A DNA stretch of 64,000 nt from Arthrobacter sp. NtRootA1 (GTDB lineage: Bacteria > Actinomycetota > Actinomycetes > Actinomycetales > Micrococcaceae): assembly GCF_019976975.1 (NCBI RefSeq), contig NZ_AP024630.1, positions 248,001 through 312,000 on the forward strand. Reading direction: 5' to 3'. Each line of letters begins with the position of its first letter. Positions within the stretch are counted from its first letter, which is position 1. The notes under the pieces were generated by a model, which made no database searches, had not been told where the DNA came from, and saw nothing but the letters and a program-made list of their open reading frames with translations. Shown piece by piece: positions 52,354-60,776 of the stretch. The position numbers and the translations under genes are program-made.

Positions 52354-52391
52354 CAGGAAGGGCCCGGTTCAATTGAACCGGGCCCTTCCTG
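52354..52391. terminator. 38-bp perfect palindrome, bidirectional terminator
   Basis: Nineteen bases on each side (52354-52372 and 52373-52391) pair perfectly around a TTCAATTGAA centre, ending in CAGGAAGGGCCCGG. It sits between the convergent cupin and GntR genes. No long U-tract follows. Confidence 0.7.
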
Positions 52392-52404
52392 TATGGAGAC
52401 TTTC

Positions 52405-53103
52405 CTAAGCAGTAATTCCCGTTGCTTCGGGGCTGGCGGTGAGGTCCTCCACTGCCTTCTGCATATGGCGTTTGATGGCCTGCTGAAGTCCGCTGCGGTC
52501 CCGGGCTTCAAGGAACTCCAGGATCTGCTGGTGCTCCTGCACAAGAACATCAATGCGGGGGTATGCCACCTCCAGGCTCAAAATACACATCCTGGATTCG
52601 GCTGCGAGAGTCTCATAGATCCGTATCAGCCGCGTGTTTCCAGTGCCTGAAACGAAGGCGGTGTGGAATTGCATGTCGAGACGGGCAATGGCCTGCCAGT
52701 CCGAGGCCGCAACCTGCTTGGCCATGTTCCGAATGATGCCCTTGAGCTCGCGGCAGGTGTCTGCCACCTGCTCCGAGTCCGAGTCCAATAGCGTGTTTGC
52801 CGCGGCCAGTTCCACGGCTTCACGAACGGCGTAGATCTCCTTGACATCCTGCGTGGAAAGTTCCAGTACGAAGACGCCGCGGTTGCGCTTGCTCACCAGG
52901 ATCCCCTCCTGGCACAGCCGCTGGAGAGCCTCGCGGAGCGGACCCCGTGAAGTGCTCAGCTGGCTGGCCAAGGCGGATTCGTTGACCTGCTGTCCAGGGC
53001 TGAAGGCCCCTTGGACAATAAGCTCACGCAGCTGATCAGCGATCAGCTGTGCCGTGGGCCGGCCTTCCAATACGAACATTCCCTCTGGTGCCGCCATTGA
53101 CAT
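52405..53103 (-). CDS. GntR/FCD regulator, proposed controller of the amine-catabolism regulon
   Basis: 232 residues. Winged helix (AQLIADQLRELIVQGAFSPGQQVNESALASQLSTSRGPLREALQRLCQEGILVSKRNRGVFV) and an FCD domain (YAVREAVELAAANTLL, IARLDMQFHTAFVSGTGNTRLIRIYETL, HQQILEFLEARDRSGLQQAIKRHMQKA with the His-rich ligand site). Located 33 bp after the ALDH gene, it is the last gene of the operon aminotransferase-ALDH-GntR, which has palindrome c at its promoter, so it would be autoregulated. FCD proteins bind TTGT-type inverted repeats. Confidence 0.85.
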   Translation of the reverse strand: MSMAAPEGMFVLEGRPTAQLIADQLRELIVQGAFSPGQQVNESALASQLSTSRGPLREALQRLCQEGILVSKRNRGVFVLELSTQDVKEIYAVREAVELAAANTLLDSDSEQVADTCRELKGIIRNMAKQVAASDWQAIARLDMQFHTAFVSGTGNTRLIRIYETLAAESRMCILSLEVAYPRIDVLVQEHQQILEFLEARDRSGLQQAIKRHMQKAVEDLTASPEATGITA

Positions 53104-53136
53104 CCCCTCATTCCATGCTTCGGCAATTTGAAACTG

Positions 53137-54591
53137 TTAGACCGCTATTGCTGTGTACTTGTACTCCAGGAATTCGTCGATTCCAATTTTTCCGCCCTCG
53201 CGTCCGAGCCCGGATTGCTTGACGCCGCCGAACGGTGCTGCGGGGTTGGAAACCAGGCCGGTGTTCAGGCCGACCATTCCCACTTCCAGTTCCGCGGAGA
53301 ACCGCAGGGCCTTGTCCATGCTCTCTGTGAACACGTACCCCACCAGGCCCCACTCAGTATCGTTGGCCAGGCGGAGGACTTCGTCCTCACTATCGAACGC
53401 GGTGATCGCTGCGACCGGGCCGAAGATTTCCGTGCTCATCAGTGCGGCGTCCTTGGGCACGTCCACCAGGACGGTGGGGGTGTAGAAGTAGCCGGGACCT
53501 TCGGGACGGCTTCCACCGGTGAGCACACGTGCTCCCTTGGAGACCGCATCCGCAACGAGGCTTTCGACCTTTTCCAGGCCCTTCTGTTCAATGAGGGGCC
53601 CGACGTCGGTGCCAGCAACAGCGCCGTCGCCTACCTGTAATTCTGACATCTTTTTGGAGAACTTCTCGCCAAATTCCTCTACGACCGAGCGGTGGACGAA
53701 GAAGCGGTTTGCTGCCGTGCAAGCCTCGCCCATGTTCCGCATCTTGGCATTCATGGCACCGTCCACGGCCTTTTCGATGTCTGCATCGGCCAGGACGATG
53801 AACGGGGCGTTACCGCCGAGTTCCATGGAGGAGCGCATCACGTTGTCGGCCGCCTGCTTCAGCAGGACCTTGCCCACTTCGGTTGAACCGGTGAAGCTGA
53901 TCTTGCGCGCGATGCCACTGTCAGTCCAGGCCCGGACCACCGTGGAGGCGGTGGAGGTTGTCACAACGTTCAGCACGCCGTCGGGAAGACCGGCTTCCTT
54001 GAACAGGGCCACCAAGGCCAGTGACGTCAACGGTGTCAGCTCGGCAGGCTTGAACACCATGGTGCAGCCTGCAGCGACGGCGGGCGCGATCTTGCGGGCA
54101 CCCATGGCAAGCGGGAAGTTCCACGGAGTGACCAGGACTGAAGGGCCCACCGGTTCCTTGGTGATGAGGATACGGGTGTTTCCATCAACGGAGGAGGCAC
54201 TGTCACCGCCAATGCGGACTGCTTCTTCCGAGAACCAACGGAGCATTTCGGCGCCGTAGGCCACCTCGCCCCTTGCCTCTGCCAGTGGCTTGCCCATCTC
54301 CGCCGTCATGATGGCTGCGAGCCTGTCCGTGTTGGCGATCACCAGATCAAAGGCGCGTCGGAGAATGTCACTTCGTTCGCGGGCGGTGGATTTGCTCCAC
54401 TCCCCCTGAGCGCGACCCGCTGCCTGGATGGCCAAGGCGGCGTCTTCAGGACCGCCGTCGGCAACGTGGGCAATCACTTCGTTCGTAGCAGGGTTCTCAA
54501 CGGCGAAGGTGGCACCACTGGCTGCCTTCTGCCATGTTCCGTCAATGAACAGGTCCGTTGGGATGGTGGTGGGATCAAAGGAGGTGGTCAT
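53137..54591 (-). CDS. NAD(P)-dependent (succinate-)semialdehyde dehydrogenase
   Basis: 484 residues. Cofactor glycine motif FTGSTEVGKVLL, catalytic Glu in MELGGNAPFIVLAD, catalytic Cys in GEACTAANRFFVHRSVVEEF. Close to GabD in pattern (KEPVGPSVLVTPWNFPLAMGARKIAPAVAAGCTMVFKP). Oxidises succinic or related semialdehyde from the aminotransferase encoded 42 bp upstream. Soluble, cytoplasmic. Confidence 0.87.
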   Translation of the reverse strand: MTTSFDPTTIPTDLFIDGTWQKAASGATFAVENPATNEVIAHVADGGPEDAALAIQAAGRAQGEWSKSTARERSDILRRAFDLVIANTDRLAAIMTAEMGKPLAEARGEVAYGAEMLRWFSEEAVRIGGDSASSVDGNTRILITKEPVGPSVLVTPWNFPLAMGARKIAPAVAAGCTMVFKPAELTPLTSLALVALFKEAGLPDGVLNVVTTSTASTVVRAWTDSGIARKISFTGSTEVGKVLLKQAADNVMRSSMELGGNAPFIVLADADIEKAVDGAMNAKMRNMGEACTAANRFFVHRSVVEEFGEKFSKKMSELQVGDGAVAGTDVGPLIEQKGLEKVESLVADAVSKGARVLTGGSRPEGPGYFYTPTVLVDVPKDAALMSTEIFGPVAAITAFDSEDEVLRLANDTEWGLVGYVFTESMDKALRFSAELEVGMVGLNTGLVSNPAAPFGGVKQSGLGREGGKIGIDEFLEYKYTAIAV

Positions 54592-54633
54592 GGTCGCTCT
54601 TTCGGTGATCAGGGGGAGTAATGATCGGGGTGA

Positions 54634-55887
54634 CTAGGAGGTGGCCGTCTTGAGCGCTTGCGTGAACTTGGACAGGCCTTGCTGAATTTCATCGCTGCTG
54701 ACATTCAGGGCGGGGATGAGGCGAATGACGTTGCCGTGCGGACCGCATGTGAGGAGCAGGAGCTCTTCCTTGATGGCGGCCTGTTGGACGGCGAGGGCAG
54801 TTGCCGCGTCCGGGGTGTTGTCGGCAGCGGTGAACTCGACGCCCTGCATCAGGCCACGGCCACGCACATTGCCGATTCCCGCGAATTCCGTTTGCAGATT
54901 GTCCAGTCCTGCCCGCAGTTCGTCACCGCGCAGCAAGGCGTTCTCCACGAGGTTCTCCCGCCGGATCACACCCAAAGTTGCGACGCCGGCTGCTGCCGCG
55001 ACTGCGTTTCCGCCATAGGTTCCGCCCTGGGAACCTGGCCACGCCTTGCCCATCAAATCTGCGGAAGCGGCGATTGCGGAGATGGGGAAGCCACTGGCTA
55101 GTCCCTTGGCGGTGATCACGACGTCGGGGCTGATTCCGGCCCAATCGTGTCCCCAGAACTTGCCGGTGCGGCCGACTCCAGCCTGGACCTCGTCCAGGAT
55201 CAGGACGATGCCGTGCTTGTCGGCGCGCTCACGCAGGCCTTGGAGGAATGCGACGGGGGTGGGGATGTACCCGCCATCACCCAGAACCGGTTCGATGATG
55301 AAGCCGGCGGTATCGCTGGGGGCGCTGATGGTCATCAGAAGGTGGTCGAGTTCCTTCAAGGCAAAGTCGACGGCGGTGGCTTCGTCCCAGCCGTAGCGGT
55401 ACCAGTGCGGGAACGGGGCAACATGCACGCCGCCCATGATGGGGGAGAACCCTGAGCGGAATTTGGTTCCCGCGGTGGTCAAGGAGGCGGCCGCTACGGT
55501 GCGCCCGTGGAAACCACCCTGGAAGGAGATGATGTTGGGCCGTCCCGTTGCCATGCGGGCCAATCGGATGGAGGCCTCCACTGCTTCGGAGCCGGAGGTT
55601 GCGTAGAAGACGCTGTCCAAGCCCTGGGGCAGGACGCCGCCCAGGAGTTCCGTGAGTTCCAAAAGGGGCTTGTGCATCACGGTGGTGTACTGGGCATGGA
55701 CAATCTTGCCCACCTGCTCGCGGGCTGCGGCCACCACGTCGGGGTGGCAGTGTCCGGTGCTGGTGACGCCGATTCCGGTGGTGAAATCCAGGTACTTCTT
55801 GCCGTCTGTGGCGTGGATCCAACTACCGGACGCATAGTCCACGACCACTGGAGTGGCTTGCTTCAGGATGGGGCTAAGTGTTGCCAT
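54634..55887 (-). CDS. Class III aminotransferase (4-aminobutyrate type)
   Basis: 417 residues from ATG 55887. Class III features: FYATSGSEAVEASIRLARMATGRPNIISFQGGFHGRT, GYIPTPVAFLQGLRERADKHGIVLILDEVQAGVGRTGKFWGHDWAGISPDVVITAKGLASGFPISAI with the PLP lysine, GTYGGNAVAAAAG. Omega-amino groups such as GABA go to 2-oxoglutarate or pyruvate. First gene of the operon with ALDH and GntR genes; palindrome c and a TACACT box sit just upstream, after the terminator of the oxidase gene. Confidence 0.85.
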   Translation of the reverse strand: MATLSPILKQATPVVVDYASGSWIHATDGKKYLDFTTGIGVTSTGHCHPDVVAAAREQVGKIVHAQYTTVMHKPLLELTELLGGVLPQGLDSVFYATSGSEAVEASIRLARMATGRPNIISFQGGFHGRTVAAASLTTAGTKFRSGFSPIMGGVHVAPFPHWYRYGWDEATAVDFALKELDHLLMTISAPSDTAGFIIEPVLGDGGYIPTPVAFLQGLRERADKHGIVLILDEVQAGVGRTGKFWGHDWAGISPDVVITAKGLASGFPISAIAASADLMGKAWPGSQGGTYGGNAVAAAAGVATLGVIRRENLVENALLRGDELRAGLDNLQTEFAGIGNVRGRGLMQGVEFTAADNTPDAATALAVQQAAIKEELLLLTCGPHGNVIRLIPALNVSSDEIQQGLSKFTQALKTATS

Positions 55888-55914
55888 GGCTTCATACTTT
55901 CTTAGTAAGTGTAG

Positions 55915-55926
55915 ATTGTCAACAAT
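55915..55926. promoter_or_regulatory. Regulon palindrome c at the aminotransferase promoter
   Basis: On the minus strand ATTGT-TG-ACAAT is followed after one base by TACACT (55913-55908), pointing at the aminotransferase gene, whose ATG is 21 nt beyond. It abuts the terminator of the upstream oxidase gene. Confidence 0.7.
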
Positions 55927-55927
55927 A

Positions 55928-55960
55928 CACGATTCGCGGGCCTTTAGCCCGCGAATCGTG
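55928..55960 (-). terminator. Terminator of the ABC transporter-oxidase operon
   Basis: A perfect 14-bp stem, CACGATTCGCGGGC with its complement, and a 5-nt loop lie just after the oxidase stop at 55967. It overlaps the flank of palindrome c, making a compact terminator-plus-promoter junction. Confidence 0.75.
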
Positions 55961-55966
55961 TTGTGC

Positions 55967-57097
55967 CTAGTTCTTGAACCTCTGTGGACGGACGAAGTCC
56001 AGACCGTCAAAGCCACCCTTGCCAAGTGCTTCGTTGGCAGCAATCTGGCCGTAGCCGGAAGCCATCTTGAAGCCGGCGCCGGAGAAGCCGGTGGCGGAGT
56101 AGATCCTGCCTGACTCAGTAAAGAAACCCAGGAGGGGCTGCGAGTCCGAGGTGAACAGGTCCGGGAAGGCATCTGAGCGGACGATGCTGGGAACCAGGCC
56201 GGGGAAGAATTCGGTCACCGTCTCAGTGGTTTCCGCAATCTCCGCTTCGGTCAGCTCCCTGGGCACCGAGTCTGCGGCGGGGGTTGGTGCCCCGCGGCCA
56301 TCGAGGGTGGCTTTCACAGTGACGCTGTCCACCGCGGGTGCCCCATACATGGAGCGATCGCCGGAAATCCTGATGAAGATGGGGAACTTTTCCGGGGTGA
56401 ACTGGGTTGCGTCACGGGCGACGAACCAGCTCAGGAAAATCCTGCGGGTTTCCGAGTGCGCCTTCAGGTAATCGGGCATGAGCTGTTGGGACCATCCACC
56501 GGAGGCGATGATTACCCGTTCGAAGGTCCAGGACTGTTCGCCCGAGGTGACGACAACGCCGTCGTTGGTTTCGGTGATGCTGCTGACCGGAGTATTGCCA
56601 AGGACCGTTGCCCCGTTGGCCTGTGCCGCTGCAACCGCCGCGGTAACTGCCCGGTCCGTGCGGAGTGCGCCTCCGAAGGGATCGTAAACGGCGACATCGT
56701 CAGCCCGGAGATTGTGCTGCGGGTAGCGTTCGGCCATCTCCTCGCGGCTGAGGATCTGGTGGGCAGCCCCATTGATCCGGGTAGTTTCCAGCAGTTTGGG
56801 AATGTACGGTCCATCAGCAGTGCCGATGGAGAGTCCGCCACAGCGGGTGAGGATGTCCTGTCCCGTTTCTGCTTCGAGCTCGGCCCAGAGATCCCGTGAG
56901 CGTTCCAGGATGGGGTAGTAGTCCGGCCTTCCCCTGTAAAGCATCCGGAAAAGCCGGGTGTCGCCACCCACGGCACTTCTGCCATGGCCCGCGGCGTGTG
57001 CTTCGAAGCCGACCACGGAATCGGACAGTCGCGAGGCCTGCCACAATGCCATGCTGCCAATGCTGCCCAGGCCGATGACGGCCAGTTTTCCATCCAT
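55967..57097 (-). CDS. FAD-dependent amine oxidase (SolA/monomeric sarcosine oxidase-like)
   Basis: 376 residues. N-terminal dinucleotide fold LAVIGLGSIGSMALWQASRLSDSVVGFEAHAAGHGRSAVGGDTRLFRMLYR; the SolA-like pattern has FEAHxxGHxxGSxxGxxRxxR. The C-terminal FTSDSQPLLGFFTESGRIYSATGFSGAGFKMASGYGQIAANEAL fits the family, but the covalent flavin Cys of monomeric sarcosine oxidases is not evident, so flavin may be non-covalent. It oxidises a secondary amine or N-methyl amino acid to imine with O2. Co-transcribed with an ABC importer (3-bp gap). Confidence 0.8.
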   Translation of the reverse strand: MDGKLAVIGLGSIGSMALWQASRLSDSVVGFEAHAAGHGRSAVGGDTRLFRMLYRGRPDYYPILERSRDLWAELEAETGQDILTRCGGLSIGTADGPYIPKLLETTRINGAAHQILSREEMAERYPQHNLRADDVAVYDPFGGALRTDRAVTAAVAAAQANGATVLGNTPVSSITETNDGVVVTSGEQSWTFERVIIASGGWSQQLMPDYLKAHSETRRIFLSWFVARDATQFTPEKFPIFIRISGDRSMYGAPAVDSVTVKATLDGRGAPTPAADSVPRELTEAEIAETTETVTEFFPGLVPSIVRSDAFPDLFTSDSQPLLGFFTESGRIYSATGFSGAGFKMASGYGQIAANEALGKGGFDGLDFVRPQRFKN

Positions 57098-57100
57098 CGA

Positions 57101-57868
57101 CTACAGCACCTGCTTCAGGAATGCCTGGGTGCGTGCTTCCTTGGGGTTCTTCAGGATCTCCCGGGCATCTCCACGTTCCACCACGTAGCCCTCATCCATG
57201 AAGATCAGGGAATCGGACACTTCGCGGGCGAAGCCCATTTCGTGGGTGACTACCACCATGGTCATGCCCTTCTTGGCGAGGTCCTGCATGACGCCGAGGA
57301 CTTCCCCTACCTTTTCGGGGTCGAGGGCGCTGGTGGGTTCGTCGAACAGGATGATTTCCGGATCCATGGCCAAAGACCGGGCGATGGCAACGCGCTGCTG
57401 CTGGCCGCCGGAAAGCTCGGCCGGGTAGCGGTCGCCGAAGGCGCCGAGGCCCACGCTGGTGAGCAGTTCCTGGGCGCGCTTGGAGGATTCCTTCTTGTCG
57501 GCACCCTTGACGAGCACCGGGCCGGACATGACGTTCTCGCGGGCGGTCATGTTCGGGAACAGATTGAACTGCTGGAAGACCATGCCTACCCGTGTACGTT
57601 GCTGGGCAAGCTTCTTGGGGGGCAGCGCGTGGTAGGCGTTGTCGGTCTCGTAGTACCCGAAATCGTCACCGTTGACTTTCAGGATTCCGGAGTCCACGGT
57701 CTCCAGGCCGTTGATGCAGCGCAGCAGTGTGGACTTTCCGGAGCCGCTGGGTCCAATGATGCAGCAGATTTCACCGCTGGCGATGTCGAGGTCGATATCG
57801 TGGAGAACGGTCTTGTGCCCAAAGGACTTACGGATTCGGCGGGCGAGGATCGTGCCGTCGTTGCTCAT
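57101..57868 (-). CDS. Polar amino-acid ABC transporter ATPase
   Basis: 255 residues from ATG 57868, overlapping the permease stop by 4 bp. Walker [11 protein letters not shown]-loop [11 protein letters not shown], signature LSGGQQQR, Walker [14 protein letters not shown]-loop VVVTHEMGF: GlnQ/HisP type. Powers uptake through the permease encoded upstream. The gene order SBP-permease-ATPase-oxidase is co-directional with almost no gaps. Confidence 0.9.
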   Translation of the reverse strand: MSNDGTILARRIRKSFGHKTVLHDIDLDIASGEICCIIGPSGSGKSTLLRCINGLETVDSGILKVNGDDFGYYETDNAYHALPPKKLAQQRTRVGMVFQQFNLFPNMTARENVMSGPVLVKGADKKESSKRAQELLTSVGLGAFGDRYPAELSGGQQQRVAIARSLAMDPEIILFDEPTSALDPEKVGEVLGVMQDLAKKGMTMVVVTHEMGFAREVSDSLIFMDEGYVVERGDAREILKNPKEARTQAFLKQVL

Positions 57869-58797
57869 CGTGCGATGCCTTCCGGTGCGGTCAATACAAC
57901 CTTCCTGGACTTGCGGGGGACCCGCGCGGAGGTATGGGAGTATTTCTGTTCGAGCTTGGACTGCGGGTAGCTGAGCACCAGCGTCATCACGAGGTACCAC
58001 AGGCTCGCCACGATCAGCAGCGGGATGGTCTCGTAGGTACGTGCGTAGATGAGCTGGGCGCTCTGGAGAAGTTCCGCAACACCCAGGACGCTGACCAAGG
58101 ACGTTTCCTTGAACATCCCGATGACCTGGTTGCCGGTGGCCGGAATGATGGAGGGCATGGCTTGGGGAATGATGATCTTGCGCATCTTCGTAGCGGCGCT
58201 CATTCCCAGGGAGTCCGCAGCTTCGATCTGGCCCTTGCCCACCGAGGAGAACCCTCCGCGGATGATTTCTGCCATGTATGCGGCTTCATTCAACGTCAAG
58301 CCGACCAAAGCTGCGGTGATCGGACCCATGAGTGCATTCGTGTCGATTGCGGTGCCGATGTCGGTAAACGGGATCCCGATGGTCAAGTTCGGGTACAAGG
58401 CCGAGATGTTGAACCAGAAGATCAACTGGACCAGGACCGGGGTACCGCGGAACAGGGTGATGAACGCGCCTGCCGTGGCCGCGATCGGCTTGATGCTCGA
58501 GGACCTCATAATCGCAATGACCAGGCCCAGGAGGGTGCCCAGGACCATGCTTGCCACCGTAAGGAAGATGGTGAGCATCAGCCCGCGGAGGATGGATTCG
58601 TGGGTGAAGTACTTCGCCACCACGTCCCACTTGAAGTTGGGGTTGGTGGAGACCGAGAAGAGGATGCCTGCGCCAAACAGGATGGAAACCACCCAGGCGA
58701 CGTATTCAAAAGTGCTTCTGCGGCGAAGGCGGGGCTTGAGTGCCGGATCAATTCCGTTCATTGTCGGTTTGCTTCCGTTACTGATGGTTTGCACCAT
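57865..58797 (-). CDS. Polar amino-acid ABC transporter permease
   Basis: 310 residues from ATG 58797 behind AGGAGAGG. Helices at about 35-55, 75-95, 110-130, and the EAA-type loop [78 protein letters not shown] of HisMQ family permeases. The extended N-terminal region before the first helix and a Lys/Arg-rich C-terminal tail are unusual but harmless. One permease gene only, so a homodimer is expected. Confidence 0.88.
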   Translation of the reverse strand: MVQTISNGSKPTMNGIDPALKPRLRRRSTFEYVAWVVSILFGAGILFSVSTNPNFKWDVVAKYFTHESILRGLMLTIFLTVASMVLGTLLGLVIAIMRSSSIKPIAATAGAFITLFRGTPVLVQLIFWFNISALYPNLTIGIPFTDIGTAIDTNALMGPITAALVGLTLNEAAYMAEIIRGGFSSVGKGQIEAADSLGMSAATKMRKIIIPQAMPSIIPATGNQVIGMFKETSLVSVLGVAELLQSAQLIYARTYETIPLLIVASLWYLVMTLVLSYPQSKLEQKYSHTSARVPRKSRKVVLTAPEGIAR

Positions 58798-58810
58798 GGG
58801 AGCACCTCTC

Positions 58811-59737
58811 CTAGTTGAGTTTCGCATCCGTGATGGCTCCGGAGTCGAGGCCCCAGGTGGAGAGGGACTTCTTGTATTCCGGGCTGTTCAGGACCGACTG
58901 GACGGCGGCCTGGAGGGCGGGAGTCAGTGCAGATCCCTTTTTGACGCCGATAGCGGTGAGGTCGCTGGATCCAACGTTGATCTGAGGGGTCAGGATGGTG
59001 AACGATTTGGGCTGCTGCTTCTCGGCCCAGGCGAGGGAGGTTGTGTCATAGAGGATGCCATCGATGCGCTTGGATGCCAGCTGTGTCAGGGCCTCCTGGA
59101 CGTTGGGCAGGGTCACGGCGTTGATCGCGGGCTGTCCCTTGGAGGTGCAGGTCTGCTCCGAAAGGGCCGGGAGGCGCTTGAGCTGGCCCGTCGAGCCCTG
59201 GGTAACGGCAATGTTCTTACCGCACAGTGTCTCGTTGGTGAGCTTCATGGGGTTACCCGCGGCCACGGCCACTGAGTTGCCGGCCTTGAAGTAGTCGATC
59301 ATGTCCAGGACCTTGAGCCGCTCATCGGTCTTGGACATGGTGGTGGCGGTGAAGTCGTAGCGGCCGCCATCGAGGCCGGGGACGATCGTGTCAAACTTTG
59401 TGTCCTGGAACTTCAGCTTCAGGCCGAGCTTCTTTGCTACCAGGCGGGCGATGTCCGGGTTCAGGCCGATCGCGGTCGAGTTGTCCTCGGCGAGGAACGT
59501 CGTCGGCGGGTAGTGCAGGTCCATCGCGACTGTCAGTTCGCCCTTGTCCTTATAGGATGCCGGCAGGAGGCTCACAGCCTTTGTGTCAGGCTGCACGCCC
59601 TCGGAGATGTCCGTGGTGTTGTTGGTCTTGCTGCTGTCCGGCGAATCGCTGCTGTTGGCGGTTCCACCGCAAGCGCTCAGGGCGAGTAGTACGGCAAGTC
59701 CTGCGGCTGCAGTCTGGGCCTTGTTACGAATCTTCAT
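58811..59737 (-). CDS. Amino-acid ABC transporter substrate-binding lipoprotein
   Basis: 308 residues. Lipobox LALSAC (Cys23) after a 22-residue signal, then a Ser/Asp/Thr-rich linker and family 3 features (ELTVAMDLHYPPTTFLAEDNSTAIGLNPDIARLVAKKLGLKLKFQDTKFDTIVPGLDGGRYDFTATTMSKTDERLKVLDMIDYF). The ligand is a polar amino acid or amine; not decidable. First gene of its operon; palindrome d sits about 100 bp upstream. Confidence 0.88.
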   Translation of the reverse strand: MKIRNKAQTAAAGLAVLLALSACGGTANSSDSPDSSKTNNTTDISEGVQPDTKAVSLLPASYKDKGELTVAMDLHYPPTTFLAEDNSTAIGLNPDIARLVAKKLGLKLKFQDTKFDTIVPGLDGGRYDFTATTMSKTDERLKVLDMIDYFKAGNSVAVAAGNPMKLTNETLCGKNIAVTQGSTGQLKRLPALSEQTCTSKGQPAINAVTLPNVQEALTQLASKRIDGILYDTTSLAWAEKQQPKSFTILTPQINVGSSDLTAIGVKKGSALTPALQAAVQSVLNSPEYKKSLSTWGLDSGAITDAKLN

Positions 59738-59844
59738 GGTGCTTCCCTTCGAGGGAGTCGGTCACTGGGGAGGGAGAAGTTCTAGGTTGCAATGTGATCC
59801 GGATCTCTCCGTCATCTAATGCAATGCAACCCCCTCAACAGTAG

Positions 59845-59856
59845 ATTGTCAACAAT
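59845..59856. promoter_or_regulatory. Regulon palindrome d, importer-oxidase promoter
   Basis: On the minus strand ATTGT-TG-ACAAT is followed after one base by TACTGT (59843-59838), directed at the solute-binding protein gene. The same geometry is found at palindrome c. Confidence 0.7.
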
Positions 59857-59916
59857 TGACAGAAACTTTTTTCATGCACTCCCTATATGAGAACCGTTCT
59901 AATTACGCCTACAGAA

Positions 59917-59928
59917 ACTGTTGACAAT
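59917..59928. promoter_or_regulatory. Regulon palindrome e, plus-strand operon promoter
   Basis: ACTGT-TG-ACAAT (one mismatch to the core) is followed after one base by TACAAT (59930-59935), pointing to the HAD gene at 60075. The leader would be about 130 nt. Confidence 0.6.
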
Positions 59929-59958
59929 TTACAATTTAGCGCCCTAGAGTCGAATCAT

Positions 59959-59980
59959 CGGGCTAGAAATTTCCAGCCCG
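59959..59980 (+). other. Hairpin in the 5' leader of the plus-strand catabolic operon
   Basis: CGGGCTaGAAATTTCcAGCCCG is a near-perfect 22-bp palindrome (one mismatched pair, at A/C). If transcribed it would form a hairpin downstream of promoter e. It could be an attenuator, mRNA stabiliser, or a further DNA site. Confidence 0.4.
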
Positions 59981-60074
59981 CCAGGCACGATTTCGCGGTT
60001 CAGTTCGCCTCTTTCGATACCTCCACATACTCGGGGCCAGCCCCCTTCCATCTCCCGAAAAGAACGGAAACCCC

Positions 60075-60749
60075 ATGGCAGAGACCAACTTCCGGCCGAA
60101 GTACATCTCCTTCGATGTCTACGGCACACTGATCAACTTCGACATCGATCCCACCACCCGGCGGCTGCTTGATGGACGCATCTCCGAAGAGCAGTGGCCT
60201 ACGTTCAAAAAGCAGTTCCGTGGCTACCGCTTCGACGAAGTCCTGGGCGACTACAAGCCGTATGAGGCGATCCTGCAGGATTCCTTTGACCGGGTGTGCA
60301 AGCGCTGGGGCATCGGACCGACCGAAGGTGCCGGCGCTGCGTTCGCTGACGCTGTCCGCGGTTGGGTTGCCCACGAGGACGTGCCGGCCCCGCTGAAGCT
60401 CATGGGCGACAACTACCAGCTGGTGGCGTTGTCCAACGCGGACGACAGTTTCCTGGATATCAGCATTCCGAAGCTGGGTGCTGATTTCCACGCCGTGCTG
60501 ACGGCCGAACAGGCACAGGCTTACAAGCCGCGCTACCAGGCCTTTGAGTACATGCTCGATACCCTGAACGCCAAGCCGGAGGACTTCCTGCACGTCTCCT
60601 CGCACACCCGGTACGACATGCACCCGATGCATGACATGGGCTTCCGTAACCTCTGGATGCTGGACCGTGGCTATGACCCTATTGGCGAGGGCTACGACCT
60701 CAATACTGTTAAGTCCTTGGACGAGCTCAACAAGCACCTCGGTCTCTAA
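60075..60749 (+). CDS. HAD-superfamily protein, 2-haloacid dehalogenase-like but altered
   Basis: 224 residues. HAD motif I SFDVYGTLINFDID, motif II VALSNADDS, motif III Lys in AYKPRYQAFEY. Motif IV reads HVSSHTRYDMHPMHDMGF where true dehalogenases have VSSNxxD, and the KPxxxxY tyrosine is Phe. So dehalogenation is doubtful; phosphatase or another hydrolase is likelier. First gene of the plus-strand operon; an oxidoreductase gene follows in 27 bp. Confidence 0.72.
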   Translation: MAETNFRPKYISFDVYGTLINFDIDPTTRRLLDGRISEEQWPTFKKQFRGYRFDEVLGDYKPYEAILQDSFDRVCKRWGIGPTEGAGAAFADAVRGWVAHEDVPAPLKLMGDNYQLVALSNADDSFLDISIPKLGADFHAVLTAEQAQAYKPRYQAFEYMLDTLNAKPEDFLHVSSHTRYDMHPMHDMGFRNLWMLDRGYDPIGEGYDLNTVKSLDELNKHLGL

Positions 60750-60776
60750 ACCGACTTCAAGGCGAAAGGCCATACC

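Larger units (their letters stand above)
59738..60074. other. 337-bp divergent control region
   Basis: It carries palindromes d and e, two oppositely oriented TAnnnT boxes, and a 22-bp hairpin (59959-59980) in the leader of the plus-strand operon. No coding sequence. It should control both the importer-oxidase operon and the HAD-oxidoreductase-ALDH-dehydrogenase operon. Confidence 0.7.

Noticed and set aside
55888..56172. Longer aminotransferase start at 56172
   Set aside because: It would overlap the oxidase gene and cover both terminator and palindrome c; the class III start is at 55887.
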